Origin: Pseudoips prasinana
Taxonomy: Eukaryota; Arthropoda; Insecta; Lepidoptera; Nolidae
Assembly (NCBI GenBank): GCA_951640165.1
Contig: OX621255.1
Location: 25,766,001-25,830,000, forward strand
Direction of reading: 5' to 3'
DNA length: 64,000 nt
Made by a program: the position numbers and the translations under genes. Below the pieces are notes generated by a model that was not told where the DNA came from, did not search any database, and was given only the letters and a program-made list of their open reading frames with translations. Shown one piece after another: positions 20,781-32,800 of this stretch (positions are counted from its first letter, which is position 1; each line of letters begins with the position of its first letter).

Positions 20781-21480
20781 TGTACATATACAAAAAAAAA
20801 TCATTTTTTACAATTTTTGTCGGTCTTGTGTTTTGTCTTATATATTCATCATGTATATATATTCATATTTATGTAGTAAAATCTGGTTATTTCAATATTA
20901 CAAACAGATACTCCAATTTTATTTTATTCTATACCTAGATAATCTCGTAAATAACTTTAACAAGATTCCAGTAACTACATAAAAAATATAGTATCCTTCC
21001 AGCTTAAATAGCCCATAGACCATTACACTTTTTTCCAAAATTGAATCCTATTTTTAGATTAATACGATTTAACTAGCAACATAAGTCGTATGGTCGTTTG
21101 GCCATTTGAGAACTAGGGCAACGATATATCGTTTGTACGCGGAGTTACTTTGCGACATCCATCTTATAAGGGATTTAATTAAAGTCACTGACTTACTATG
21201 ATATAGAAGATTTGTAGAACGGTAAGTATTTTGGAGGAATTTTAATGTTTTGTATGAATTTTTAATAAACGAGACGGAAATTTAAATGGAGTAATTCCGG
21301 ACATACTTTAATACATTTTCAGAAAAATATTTAGTAAAAGATAAGAGTTTTAATTATTTCTATACAGCATGATATTTGCATTCGTAAATCTATACAAATA
21401 AATAAAATTGAAGTGTCTGTTTGTAACATTGAAATAACCGATTTTTACTACACGTTTATGAATATATATACGGTACATAC
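20781..21480. other. Spacer between inverted Helitrons, no gene recognised
   Basis: Very AT-rich, with only short open frames. Confidence 0.4.
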
Positions 21481-21486
21481 TCCAAA

Positions 21487-21712
21487 ATATTTTTTTTACA
21501 ATTTTTGTCTGTCTGTCTGTCTGTTGGTTCCGGCTAATCTCTGAAATGGCTGGACCGATTTTGACGGGACTTTTATTAGCAGGTAGCTGATGTAATAAGG
21601 ATTAACTTAGGCTACTTTAATTTAAAAAAAACATTATATTTGAAAAAAAATAACAATAATTAAACAAAATAAACTAATTAACACGCGGAGGAAGTCGCGG
21701 GCACAGCTAGTA
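21487..21712 (+). mobile_element. Helitron-like element, right member of the inverted pair
   Basis: TTTTTACAATTTTTGTCTGT, CTGAAATGGCTGGACCGATT and the end GTCGCGGGCACAGCTAGT match the complement of 20,552-20,780. Confidence 0.7.
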
Positions 21713-21917
21713 TTAAATACATTTAACTTAGTACACACAGCTACATATAACGCTATAGGTACATTTCCAATATAAGGTGACCTGTCATTGAATGGAAATC
21801 CTATACACCAGATCAGCTTATACTGGAAATGTATAACTTGATGTGCAGACGTGTGGAGAACGCATGCTCGCGTACACTTTGTTTTGCAATTATTATAACT
21901 GTTATTGTCACATAATT

Positions 21918-22173
21918 TGACGGTCACCGTAGCCTAGTAGGTAGTGCTCCTGCCTACGAAGCTGGTGGTCCTGGGTTCGAATCCCGGTTGTTGCAAATAT
22001 TCGTGTGATGAGCACGAATATTTGTTTCTGAGTCATGGATGTTTTCTATGTATATAAGTATTTATCTATCTATATAAGTATGTATATCGTCGCCTGGTAC
22101 ACATAGTACAAGCTTTGCTTAGTTTGGGGCTAGGATGATCTGTGTGACATTGTCCCGAGATATTATTATTATT
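21918..22173 (+). mobile_element. SINE family A, full length
   Basis: The head GACGGTCACCGTAGCCTAGT, the B box GGTTCGAATCCCG, the middle TTTCTGAGTCATGGATG and an ATT tail are all present. Confidence 0.85.
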
Positions 22174-22735
22174 CACCAAAAACTATACATATATGTATAA
22201 ACCTGATGCCACTTACCGCTATGATCCGCTAGCCTCTCGCTAGATGCAGAAATTTCATTCATATCACCTGGATGGAATTTTTACCGCGCGCGATCACTAT
22301 GTGGCAGCAATTAACTATGGAGGTGTTTCCGATGGCAATTGACATGGTTACTTTCAATAGTAGCAATATCGATGTACAGATAAGAGAGGGGTCTATTCTA
22401 ATACAAGTTACATATAACTTAAAACTTAAATAAATATATTTTTGATTTTGATTTTTGATAGTTGAGCCTGTAACTTTATTGAAAGCCAGTACTAGCAGCC
22501 CTTGAAGTGTAGAGTGTTTCTATGAGCGGCGGTGATTCTCATCCACAGGACTCACTTGATCTTTTGAGTAAAACAGTTGTTTCTTCAAAAAGTATAGAAA
22601 AAGCCATACGTACCGCTGAAATACTTGCCTTGTGTGAGGGTCGAACTTGAAACCTTTGGATCAGAAAGCTCATTACCAACGGAGTCACGGCAGTTTTTAA
22701 ATATAAATTATTTCAAAACCGCCGTGACATAATTA
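22174..22735. other. No gene recognised; possible family F remnant
   Basis: TATGAGCGGCGGTGATTC near 22,522 resembles family F. The part near 22,615-22,700 (TCGAACTTGAAACCTTTGG) may be a decayed SINE head. The rest is unassigned. Confidence 0.35.
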
Positions 22736-22739
22736 TAAA

Positions 22740-22975
22740 ACCATGTTTATCAGATGTCTGGTTGCAAAAATACAACTCTGCACTGCCTAGTTTGGGATCA
22801 GATGGACTGCCAAGTGATCCCTAAATATTTGTTTCTGAGTCATGGATGTTTTCTATGAATTTAACTATTTATCTATCCATATAAGTATGTATATCGTCGC
22901 CTGGTACCCATGTTACAAGCTTTGCTTAGTTTGGGGCTAAGATGATCTGTGTGACATTGTCCCCAGATATAGGAA
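22740..22975 (+). repeat. Chimeric SINE: family C-like tail joined to family A 3' half
   Basis: GTTTATCAGATGTCTGGTTG through GGGATCAGATGGACTGCC is C-like. It passes at about 22,820 into ATATTTGTTTCTGAGTCATG through TGACATTGTCCCCAGATA, which is A-like. Confidence 0.5.
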
Positions 22976-23455
22976 AGTAGCTATAGATACTAAGGTAGCA
23001 CATATTCCAATTGCATACACTATTATATTCCCTTACACTAATGACTCTATGGGACGGTTATCATATATGACGGTGGAGACATCAGGCACAGAACGAACCT
23101 TTCAAGTTCTTCAAGGTACGGAGAAACTTATAAATTACACTATAGCGGTTCCCGACTATAGACAAACCTCGTGCGCCGACTACTTACGGACTAGTGACTA
23201 CTCCTCAAAGTTAGAACATCCCTCCTTTGTATGTATACTATATTATTATAGTATAGTATTATTAGTATTTAAATTATAAGTATGTTTATGTTAATTGTAT
23301 ATAAGTACATAACGTTTAATGTTTGACAGTACACTTACAGCTACCGCCTTTTCTATCTTACTGTTTTCCTTGTCCACCCAACGGTTGTCTGGAAGAGATT
23401 GCTACAAAGCGATAAGACCGCCGATTTTACCCGTATTTGCTTATTTGTAAATCAT
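22976..23455. other. No gene recognised
   Basis: A 76-codon frame at 23,049-23,279 (+) shows no domain I recognise. It is probably fortuitous. Confidence 0.35.
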
Positions 23456-23750
23456 GTATTGTTAAGATACAAAAGAAGTATACCTGGCCTGTGTATGGGA
23501 CAACCGGAAGGGGAAGAGCTCGTAGAACATTCTCTGACTAAATCGGAGACTTCTCAAGAAAGGCCACCTCAGAAGTACCTTAAACCGGCGAGCATGTATG
23601 AAGAATATAATGACTGTAAACGAAGCAAAAGAGGTGTGCAAAGATCGTGACAAATGGAAATCCGTTGTCTCTGCCTACCCTTCTGGAAAAAAGGCTATGT
23701 ATGTATTGTTTCTTTTGGTGCAATAAAGTGTACTCTATCTATCTATCTAT
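23456..23750 (+). pseudogene. LINE 3' end: ORF2 C-terminal remnant and tail
   Basis: The sequence aligns with 34,395-34,665, reading GACTAAATCGGAGAC, AGCATGTATGAAGAATATAA, AAAAGAGGTGTGCAAAGATC and TCTCTGCCTACCC. It is followed by a (TCTA)n tract near 23,740. The frame is interrupted. Confidence 0.6.
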
Positions 23751-25470
23751 CCCTCTTTTTATATCGGGGGTAAACAATAATCCATCAATCACATGTAAGT
23801 ACCTGTGTGTTTGTAATACGAGTACACCTCACATTCCACCAGACATTCGTCTGCCGTTCCGTTAATACCCTCATTAGTCAAACCTAATGTACTTGAGACG
23901 CATCTCGTTCTAATTAAATGAAGCCCGCTTTTGTGGCTGATTTTGGTAGGGTATGGCCGGGTTGTATCAGTGTCAGGTTTTTGATGGAAACTTTCCTAAT
24001 GATAATTTGTATGAAAAACACTGTTCTGAACAAGACATGGCTGTTTTCAAAATTAGCCATCTGTACTCAAACGCGAGCTCTACGTAAAAGCGTGGTTCGG
24101 AAACTAGCTTACATGAGCCAAGTGTCACAAACTCCGGGATAACAGCGATCTGTTTATGCATATAGCAGTCACTGTCCTGAACTGGCAGGAGTCGGCAATA
24201 GGGGAGGGCAATCCAGAGCCCTCACAGGGTACGTGTCCCGACTATCTGGGACATGGCGCCAAAGGGGGGCACTGGGGGTAATTAAATATAATGTTTAAAA
24301 TGTCAGTGAATTCTCAAAGGGATGAATCGTAGTGAAAATTCAAGTTCTCCGAATCAAACCACGTCTTTGTGAATACTAATAAAAATGCATGCGGGGCAGT
24401 CTTTGGGGACTGCCGATAGAAGTGAAAACTATTTTTTTTTCATTTCTCCTACTCGGAAATTAGTGTTTATTTAATCTGAGCAGCGAGTGGAAGATGCTAC
24501 TTCCCATCTTTGAGTGGTATAGACTATAGTAATTGTTAATAAATTTTGAAAATGGAACTAAATTTTGTTAGACAGTCGGCTGTAAAAAAATCTAACCTAA
24601 TTAAGCAAAAATGCTGCGTTCCTGTGTGTGTACCAATAATCGGCCAGTGTGAATTTAAAAATATCCCTCCGTCTTACGAATATTCGATCAGCTCAAGCGT
24701 CCTAACGCCAGTTTAACATTTTTATCCATCCCAAAAAAGTGCACACAGCCGTTAAAGAAGTTTTTACTTCAAAAATGTTCTGCCGTATGCCATTGCACTA
24801 CCAAATGTAAGTTGCGATCAAAGTGCGATAACGCGGGCCTATTCTAACTTAGTTTGCTAAATAAACACTAAAATCATATACGCGTACCTTATAAAGCTTA
24901 TGTTGTAACCACTTTTTTATTTTATTTTATTCAGGAAATATACAGTCTCATACAAATCTTTTACATTGAAATATCTTATGTACTTATAGACTAAGAGTTC
25001 CATAACAGTTTTATTTTTACGGTAAAGTTGTGCAATAAAAACTATAGTATACCTTTGCATTTGTACATAACAAAAGTAGTAGGTACTAATAATAATTATT
25101 ATTATCCAAAAGCAGATTACTGATCTTAGATTTAAACATAGTTAATGTATTGCTAAATATATATTTTTGTAACTAAGTGGTTCAGATACCCGGCCCTGAC
25201 AGCCTTGGATACGCATTAAGGTACTTCGTAATGTAATCCCTTGTTAAGCAAAACACGTTGGTATAATTTGTACAGTTGATGAAAATCTTATGTTACCTAC
25301 ATTGTAATACGAAAAAGCATATTTAAAAGTATGTTCATTTATAATGCACTTTACGGTGTCATTTGTAAAAGGCGTAACATGAATTGTGGAGAATTTGATA
25401 TAATCCACGATCCTGAACTAATGAAAGAAAACTAATTAATGTAAAACGAAAAAAGAAATGCCTCTATGTA
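23751..25470. other. No gene recognised
   Basis: I find no SINE, Helitron or MITE that I can match, and only short frames. The region near 24,180-24,290 is G-rich compared with its surroundings but carries no recognisable coding sequence. Confidence 0.4.
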
Positions 25471-25572
25471 CAGAGGCCAGCACATCAAGCTACCCCAATA
25501 AAATAAATAATTAAGTTGAAAATCTATAAAAGAAATTTGACAGATTGGGGTAGCTGGATGTGCTGGCATCTG
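25471..25572. mobile_element. MITE, internally deleted copy (TA target)
   Basis: The ends CAGAGGCCAGCACATCAAG and GATGTGCTGGCATCTG match the elements at 14,188 and 55,828, with TA on both sides. The copy is 102 bp, against about 135 bp in the others. Confidence 0.8.
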
Positions 25573-25584
25573 TACATGCCTCCA

Positions 25585-25862
25585 TTCCCATGACGGGCCT
25601 GTTGTCGTGGTTGGCAAAAGCTTGCTTTTCACGCCGGAGGTAGTGGGTTCGATTCCCACCTAGGACAGATATTTGTGTGCATGAACATATATGTTTGTCC
25701 TGAGTCTAGGTGTAATTTGTCTATATAAGTATGTATTTACAAAAGAAAAGTAGTATATGTAGTAGGTATATCAGATATTTGGTTTCCATAGTACAAACTC
25801 TGCTTAGTTTAGGATCAGATTGCCGTGTGTTAATCATGTCCCAGGATATTATTATTATTATT
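25585..25862 (+). mobile_element. SINE family C, full length
   Basis: The head GTCGTGGTTGGCAAAAGCTT with B box GGGTTCGATTCCC is followed by the middle TGTCCTGAGTCTAGGTGTAA. The 3' body CATAGTACAAACTCTGCTTA and an ATT tail complete it. Confidence 0.82.
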
Positions 25863-25899
25863 TACCAATATAATTAATAATAAAATGTGAGCCGTCACG

Positions 25900-26075
25900 G
25901 GACGCCTGGCAGATGTGAAACATCGACATTATTTTGTAAAAGTAATATGCAGAAAAGAACATATTGTGATAGGAACTAAATATGTCATAATGATAAAATA
26001 AAAAAGTCGATTGCGCATGCGTTGCCACGCCAGAAATCTGTTTTACGTGCGGCTATAGATGTTTCACATCAAAAT
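25900..26075. repeat. Inverted repeat GATGTGAAACATC
   Basis: CAGATGTGAAACATCGACAT near 25,911 and AGATGTTTCACATC near 26,058 are complementary ends about 150 bases apart. This is a small foldback element by structure. Confidence 0.45.
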
Positions 26076-26547
26076 TACTTTATGAACATATCAGTCGATC
26101 GGCGTTTCTAAATAACTTCCATAGATGGCGCTGATATCTACCATGTATTTGAAATAAGAATGTTATTAATGTAGCCTGGCCATCACTCAATAAAAGGGTA
26201 TTAGCAGAAGACTTCAAAGGGACCCGAAGAACACAAAAACCCATCGATTAGTCTTTCTCACATGTTTGATGACCCGTATCATCAGTCAGTTGTGCGCCTG
26301 GCTTTGGGTGAAAAGATTATGCACCTGTATTTGCGTTTACCCTTGTGGTCTATAATAATTCCACTGGCCAGTAACAAATGGACTAGTGCTTATTGGCCCT
26401 GATGGCTAAGCCTGAGGTCGTGGGTAGTTTTGGTTGTATATTACTGAGATACTTGTATTGTATTGTAATGCAATTAATTGTTCTGTATTTTAATTGTATT
26501 TTTATTAGTGTATTTTTATAATTGGTCCTTGTTTATAAATATAATAG

Positions 26548-26803
26548 TAATATTCTAATAATTTTATTACAATTTGTAATAAGAAGTGCCTGCTAATTTT
26601 ATAAAAGCAAGAGTTTTATAAAAAGTATTTTAGAATGTCAATGGAATGGAAATCAACATACTTTAACGCCTGGTTCAAGTATGTTGGCTTTTCAATCAAT
26701 AAATAATAAGAATATTCTACTAATTTGATTACAATTTGTAATAAGAAGTACCTGCTAATATTATAGAAGCAAGAGTTTTATACAAGGTTTATTAGAATGT
26801 AAT
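26548..26803 (+). repeat. Direct repeat, two units of about 95 bp
   Basis: The block AATATTCTAATAATTTTATT through GAGTTTTATAAAAAG at 26,548 is repeated from 26,710 with about ten changes. About 67 bases separate the units. Confidence 0.65.
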
Positions 26804-26814
26804 AATTTTTAAAT

Positions 26815-26859
26815 ATAATTTTGGAATACTTGAGAGGCGTTTAAGTATTCCAAAATTAT
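26815..26859. repeat. Perfect 17-bp hairpin
   Basis: ATAATTTTGGAATACTT and its exact complement flank an 11-nt loop (GAGAGGCGTTT). Confidence 0.7.
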
Positions 26860-28004
26860 TTCTACAGTAGTGTTGCTAAAATAAAATAAATGGAGGAAAC
26901 TTAAGTAGACCAAAAACAAGAATCGTAGATGTAGACTGTATTATGTACACTTGAAAAATATTGCATGCTGTTACATAGTTGATTGTACAGCACAATTTAA
27001 ATAACAACACCTGTAATATATACTACAATTCTCACAAAATAAATGAATAATTCATTCATTCATTCAAACAAACTCACTTTGTTATAAGCAGTCGAAAAAT
27101 ATTTGTTTAGACTCCGCATACAGCTGATTGATAACAATCAAACTTTAATCAAAGTAGATAGGTACTAATAATATTTGTTTGCAATAAAATTATTGCAAAC
27201 AATTATTGGAACGATTGGAACGAAGTTCCTTATGGCGCGTTGTGAAAGGGGGCTAGACGGAAAAAATTCTTACGAAAAGTTGTCACGACACTTTTTGCAG
27301 CTGTGCGGCGTGCGCATGTTTCTCTGTCTGCCTCTCTCTCTCTCTCCCCCTCTCTCTCTCTCTTATAGAAAGCAAGCCAGATATTTTCATTTCTATTTCG
27401 CATTGAACAGTGTGGTGTCGCGACGATTATTTTTGTTGAGTGGATACAGGTTTTTTGTACATAATAAATAATAAGAAATAACTTCGTTCCATCCGGGTGT
27501 CCCTTGACACCTCTCAAGTTTTTTATTATTAGTGTCTACTTTGATTAAAGTTTGATTTGATTTCGACAACACGTATTACTCTACCGTGCAGTGGATGTAA
27601 TCAAATAACCTAGTAGCAGTAAAACGTGGCAATTTTGCACTCGCCTCACTCACCCATGTTATACGTTCGACCTTTTTAGACAGGAAAGGTCTATCGTAGC
27701 TAAATTCTTCCTTCAGGACTAGAGGCACCATGGTCAATATTGCCTTTCATTACATTAATTACCCAAAAATTTAATATATAACTCCGCAGCATTGATAATG
27801 TTTTTGTATATCAAAGCTCCACAGTGACAAATTATATTATTTTTATGATGTCGTTAAATTAAAGGTATTCTATTGGTAATGTTCCCAGAATACTGCCAGC
27901 ATTACCACGCTGTATGGCAATACTTATATGTTGGGCAAAATATATACCAGCATTCCGGGAACGTGTCACCTCAACAATGCGTGCAGCTGTTTCTTTATAT
28001 ATAA
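26860..28004. repeat. Mostly unassigned; element with GGAACGAAGTT ends at about 27,215-27,495
   Basis: GGAACGAAGTTCCTTATGG near 27,217 and AACTTCGTTCCATCC near 27,480 are inverted ends. A (CT)n tract at about 27,331-27,362 gives the low-complexity ORFs seen on both strands. The remainder is unassigned. Confidence 0.45.
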
Positions 28005-28197
28005 CTAGCTGTGCCTCGCGGTTTTACCCGCGTTAAACTTTATAAATTATAGCCTATGTGTTACTCTGATTTATAAGCTATATTATTGTAAAGTTTCATT
28101 AAAATCCATTCAGTAGTTTTTACGTGATTTAGTAACAAACATCCATCCATACATCCATACTTACAAACTTTCGCGTTTATAATGCTTATTAGTAGGA
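28005..28197 (-). mobile_element. Non-autonomous Helitron
   Basis: CTAGCTGTGCCTCGCGGTTT at one end gives CTAG plus a GC hairpin on the minus strand. The body (ATTCAGTAGTTTTTACGTGA, TTACAAACTTTCGCGTTTAT) matches 13.0 and 50.2 kb. Confidence 0.75.
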
Positions 28198-28424
28198 TTT
28201 TGGACGCTGGTCCCCACGGCCCTAATGCAGTAATGATAAAGTTTGCTTCTTAAATTATTTATTTATGCCATCATTTGTCCAAAACTTGGACACTTTGTAT
28301 AGCAACTGAACCACTAACATAAAAACTGCTGAATCAGATTACTTCAAACTATCAACAATAGTGCACAGGTATGTATTCTGAACGTAAGTGAATTTAAATA
28401 TATAACTGAAAAATAAATATCTTG

Positions 28425-28490
28425 GGACAACTAACGCACTAACATTTCATCCCAAACTAAGCAGAGCCCGTACTATGGCAATCAGACATA
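28425..28490 (-). repeat. SINE family C fragment
   Basis: TCTTGGGACAACTAAC and AACTAAGCAGAGCCCGTACT are the complement of the C 3' body. Confidence 0.55.
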
Positions 28491-28504
28491 CATACTTAAA
28501 ATAT

Positions 28505-28800
28505 AGTTTTTAGGGTACCGTACCCAAAGGGTAAAACGGGACCCTATTACTAAGATTTCGCTGTCAGTCTGTCCGTCTGTGACCAGGCTGTATCTCATGA
28601 ACCGTGATAGTTAGACAGTTGAAATTTTCACAGATGATGTATTTCTATTTCCGCTATAACAACAAATACTAAAAAACAAAATATAATAAATATTTAATTA
28701 TTCTATAAAAACGAGCAAACGTGAATTTTTTGCTCGTTTTTATAGATAATAGTACGGAACCCTTCGTGCGCAAGTCCGACTCGCACTTGGTCGGTTTTTT
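28505..28800 (+). repeat. Dispersed repeat ending CCGACTCGCACTTGG
   Basis: GGGTACCGTACCCAAAGGGT, CTATCTCATGAACCGTGATA-like text and AGTCCGACTCGCACTTGGTC mark it. A second copy is in reverse at 31,203-31,485. Internally GAGCAAACGTGAATTTTTTG forms a hairpin with the ACGAG blocks. I know this family as common in Lepidoptera. Confidence 0.65.
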
Positions 28801-28969
28801 TATTGATGGTTTACTAAACTGTACAAATCACTCATAATTAATCTCATAGAGTTTGTTTGACGTTCTCGAAGTGAACACAACAATCTACATAACTAATAGC
28901 ATAGCACAGGTGTACATTACAATCATAGACTAAATCTTACAAACTATTAAAGGAAATTAATTGAAGGGA

Positions 28970-29222
28970 ACCCCGTTGGCGTAGTTGGTAGATGCTTGCC
29001 TTTGACGCCGCAGGTCGTGGGTTTGATTCCTACCCAGGACACAAATGTTTGTGCATGAGCATGCCTGTTAGTCCTGCTGAGTCTGGGTGTAATAATCTTT
29101 ATAAGTATGTATTTACAAAAAAGTAGTATATGTAGTACATCAGTTATCGGGATTCCATAGTACAAGCTCTGCTTATTTTGAGATCAGATGGCTTTGTGTC
29201 AATAATGTTATTATTATTATTA
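28970..29222 (+). mobile_element. SINE family C, full length
   Basis: The head (GTTGGCGTAGTTGGTAGATG, B box GGGTTTGATTCC), the middle TCCTGCTGAGTCTGGGTGTA and an ATT tail are present. Confidence 0.8.
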
Positions 29223-29318
29223 TAACCGCAATACAAACTTTTTAAAACCATTATATAATCACAAGGTATCACGTTTTTGAATAAAATATAGTTTTAATGA
29301 ACGAGCAGACGAACCAAA

Positions 29319-29539
29319 AATAATAATAATATTCAGGGACAATGACCCACAGATCATCCTAGCCCCAAATTAAGCAAAGCTTGTACAATGGGTATCAGGC
29401 GACGATATACATACTAATATAGATAGATAAAATACTTAAATACATAGAAAACATCCATGACTCAGAAACAAATATTCGTGCTCATCACACAAATATTTGC
29501 ACTTACCGGGATTCGAACCCAGGACCACCAGCTTCGTAG
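29319..29539 (-). mobile_element. SINE family A, head-truncated
   Basis: An ATA-rich tail, then CAGATCATCCTAGCCCCAAA and GGGATTCGAACCCAGG. The copy stops within the head at GCTTCGTAG. Confidence 0.8.
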
Positions 29540-30224
29540 CTTAAAAATATCAACTTCATTGCTAAAGTTATTATAGGCATAACACATACGTTACAACGGT
29601 GACTGCTGATTGTAATTGGTGCGACAGTGGGTTAAAAGTATTCTATTGTAATTGCGACTACTTGGCTGCGTAACAGCTAAATCTAATTTTCCTAGAAGAA
29701 AGGGACTATCTAGTTTCCCATTAATTAACTTATGTAGATAGGTAGACGTCGTCTGCTATGTTTCTTCTACGTTCCAGTGTAATTAATTTAAAGTACGCAA
29801 ACGTTAGGACTTTAGATCTCGACAAAGATTATACAGTGCATATTACAGATGAAACTGTTTTTGAAGTTTTTCTAGTCGGAAAATATGAGTTGTAAAAGGC
29901 CTCCAAATCTGACAGCCATATTCAAGGGTTAATCTTACATAACATTCGTAAAGAAGAATCGGAATTTAGTAGTCTTTAAAGAATTTTGTTTGGCGTATGA
30001 CAAAACCAGGTCGAGGCTATTGTGGGAATCCTTTGGGTAGCAGATTGTCCAGCTGTGGACTTCTTTCGGCTCACATGATGATGATAGTTATATACAGACT
30101 CATACCTGTTCCTAAGAGGGGTAGGCAAAGACAACAGATTTTACACGTAATACTGTTTATATGTTCCTAGAAGTGTAACTTTGTATCTACCACAACCCCC
30201 AGATCTCTCAGAAATATTATAGAT
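29540..30224. other. No gene recognised; RTE and LINE tail scraps
   Basis: TTGTCCAGCTGTGGACTTCT near 30,045 with ATGATGATGA is an RTE-type tail. TTCCTAAGAGGGGTAGGCAA near 30,110 is the complement of the LINE tail seen at 36,060. Confidence 0.45.
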
Positions 30225-30362
30225 AAATTACACTCAGTCAGAAAACAAATGATTGTGTCATCACAATTTGTCTTAAAAAAACTAAAATTAAACTTTGTCC
30301 TGGTTGGGGATCAAGCCCACGACCTTTGCCTTAGCAGTCAAGTTCACTAACTACTAGATTAA
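30225..30362 (-). mobile_element. SINE family D, decayed
   Basis: AAATTACACTCAGTCAGAAA and the head complement CAAGCCCACGACCTTTGCCT match the copy at 13,385. Confidence 0.6.
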
Positions 30363-30599
30363 AAGATAAGTCATCAACTTAACCGTCTGGGAGGGATAGT
30401 AACAACAATCTCTATAATCACGAGTATGCTCTTGCCGTTAAACAGTTAACCATGGGATACCGACAAATTAGATTAGGAAAATCCACAAATTGTCATGTGA
30501 GAGAAATATAAACGTTAAGAAAATACTTCATTCCACAAATATTTGACCTCTTTATTTAACTATGCCAGTACTTTAATGCTAAGTTTAACTATGTAAATC

Positions 30600-30776
30600 A
30601 TATATGCCCGGGCTAAACTCAAAAAGTACTGCATGGATTTACTTCAAATTTTGCATGAATATTACTAAGACCTCGAGTCAACATATAGGCTACGTATTAT
30701 TACGCTATCACCTACGGGGGAGAAGCTGTGATAATTTATAAAGTTTAACGCAGGTGAAACCGCGGGGCACAGCTAG
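30600..30776 (+). mobile_element. Helitron, 5'-truncated
   Basis: CCGGGCTAAACTCAAAAAGT through the hairpin-bearing end GTGAAACCGCGGGGCACAG and CTAG matches the complete copy at 56,136-56,456. Confidence 0.75.
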
Positions 30777-30824
30777 TATAATATATAGGTCAAAACATGA
30801 TAACAAAAATCTGCAGATTTCGAC

Positions 30825-30900
30825 ATTTCTGATTCGATCGCGCAGGGTTACTCCGAGCATAACCCTCTCCATTGCTCTTTGGATGACCTTGAGCCTTAAT
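30825..30900 (-). pseudogene. RTE LINE fragment
   Basis: TTCTGATTCGATCGCGCAGG and CCATTGCTCTTTGGATGACC match the RTE segment near 18,955-19,010. Confidence 0.6.
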
Positions 30901-31202
30901 GACTAAGTATAACCTGCAGAAAAAAAAACTAAAACTTTCAATCAAGGTAGTTTTTAGTTAAGATTTCAGTTACAGCTCCTTGTAATCAGTTTTGGCTGGT
31001 AGATTAGTTAATTTCTTTATATCTATGTTGCAGGGTTAGACAGGGAAGTTTAGTTGGAGCGGCGAGCACAATAGTTCATCACTGGACGCAGGGTTACCAG
31101 GACCTCCGGGGACTGGAAATAGCCGCCACCAGAAGAATAAGGATAAGAATAATTTCTTTAAACGGATTAAAACAAATACGTCCATATGAAACACAATTTA
31201 AA

Positions 31203-31485
31203 AACCGGCCGTGCGAGTCGGACTCGTGCACGAAGGGTTCTGTCCCATTATCTATAAAAACGATTAAAACGTTTGTTCTATGGGAGCCCCCTTAAATATT
31301 TATTTTTTTATAGTATTTGATGCTATAGCTGCAACAGAAATACATCATCTGTGAAAATTTCAAGTGTCTAACTATCACGATTCATAAAATACAGCCTGAT
31401 GATAGACGGAAAGACAGACAGACAGACAGCGAAGTCTTATCAATAGGGTCCCGTTTTACCCATTGGACACGGAACCCTAAAAATA
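31203..31485 (-). repeat. Dispersed repeat, reverse copy of 28,505-28,800
   Basis: CGAGTCGGACTCGTGCACGA and GGGTCCCGTTTTACCCATTG are complements of the earlier copy. Confidence 0.65.
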
Positions 31486-31804
31486 AACCCCATTCTCAGG
31501 GGGCCCCACCTCAAGCCTATTTGAAAGCCTCTATTTACAATTCCGAAGGTCATTTAAAGTCTCAGTTACTAATAATATAATGGCTTTAATTCTAAGTCCG
31601 CGCCTGTCTGTAAGCATTTGCATGCATAAGCATTTTAACATTTTGCATATAAATGTATGTAAATAATTGTGGAAATAGATTGTGACGGCACCTATTGAAG
31701 GCAGTGAACAATGCGTTCGATTAGAATTAGTCCCCATTTTCATGTAAACTATTGTTTATTATTACCTGGCGACGGAAATTAGGGCCCCATTTTCGATACA
31801 ATTT
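31486..31804. other. No gene recognised
   Basis: A 70-codon ORF on the minus strand has no recognisable feature. Confidence 0.35.
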
Positions 31805-31969
31805 GTATATGCTACTAATATTATAAATGCGAAAGTTTGTATGTTTGTTCTTCACGTCCAAACGGCTGGAGCGATTAAAAAATTGTATGGAGTTAGCTGA
31901 CACCCTGGATTAACACATAGGCTATAATTTATAAAGTTTAAAGCGGTTAAAACCGCGGGGCACAGCTAG
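31805..31969 (+). mobile_element. Non-autonomous Helitron
   Basis: It ends AACCGCGGGGCACAGCTAG followed by T. The body ATTATAAATGCGAAAGTTTG and AACACATAGGCTATAATTTA matches other copies. Confidence 0.75.
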
Positions 31970-32019
31970 TACTTTCATATCGCTGAAAAATATATTATAC
32001 AATTTGTATATATTTATAA

Positions 32020-32290
32020 GCGACTTCAAAAAAAGGAGGAGGTTCGAATGTGTTTTTTTTTGTATTTTTGTAACCTCACAACTTTCGACTGGGTGAACCG
32101 ATTTTGATGATTCTTCTTTTATTTAAAAGCTGGTTTAGGCAGAAGTCATTTTAATGCTTTCCTTCTGCCTAAAACAGTGGTAGCTATTACACAGGTGATG
32201 TTGCTGCCCGACTACCTAAGCCCTAGTCGTCTTTTACGACACCCACGGGATAGCATGGGGTGGCCATGTACTACTTTCTAGCCGGGATAT
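32020..32290 (+). repeat. Dispersed repeat starting AAGCGACTTCAAAAAAAGG
   Basis: This block with AACCGATTTTGATGATTC, and the following TTTACGACACCCACGGGATA, are repeat sequences I associate with lepidopteran genomes. No second copy is in the window. Confidence 0.4.
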
Positions 32291-32579
32291 ATCATTTTAA
32301 TATGTGCTACTGTTGTCCCTGGCTTCCAGGAATTGCAGTGGCTCAGAGTGGGACTGGACCCATGGACACTTAGACCGATAGACTAATAATACAGTCTCAA
32401 ATGAAGCAGAATTAAACATACTGTTTCCTGTTTCACAAAATACCTTAAAAAAAGTAACCAAAAGAAAGGGTAAGTAGCTAAATAATAAATAAATAACATA
32501 AATAAATATCTTAGGGCAACTAACAGACATTTCCAAAAAAATGTTGGCAGAATCAGCTCAATAGCACTCTCTTCTATCG

Positions 32580-32800
32580 TTAATTGTACTCTAGGTATAT
32601 TTATTTATAAATATATATTAGTCTATTATAGTTTTTATTTATGTATTGTATGTAATTATTCATAATTATATATTTACAATGATAATCCACACAAGACGTT
32701 TTTAAAGTGCACCTACCTTGTTTTTCTCTGCATCACCCCAAGGTGGACTAATAGAGAATGCCTACGGCATTAAGTCCGCCTGTGTACTTTCATGTGCAAA
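32580..32800 (-). repeat. Repeat family related to 20,316-20,525
   Basis: GAATGCCTACGGCATTAAGT and CCGCCTGTGTAC are the complement of the earlier copy. Confidence 0.5.

Noticed and set aside
27175..27517. Frames with LSLSLS and REREGERE runs
   Set aside because: Produced by a (CT)n tract on the two strands.
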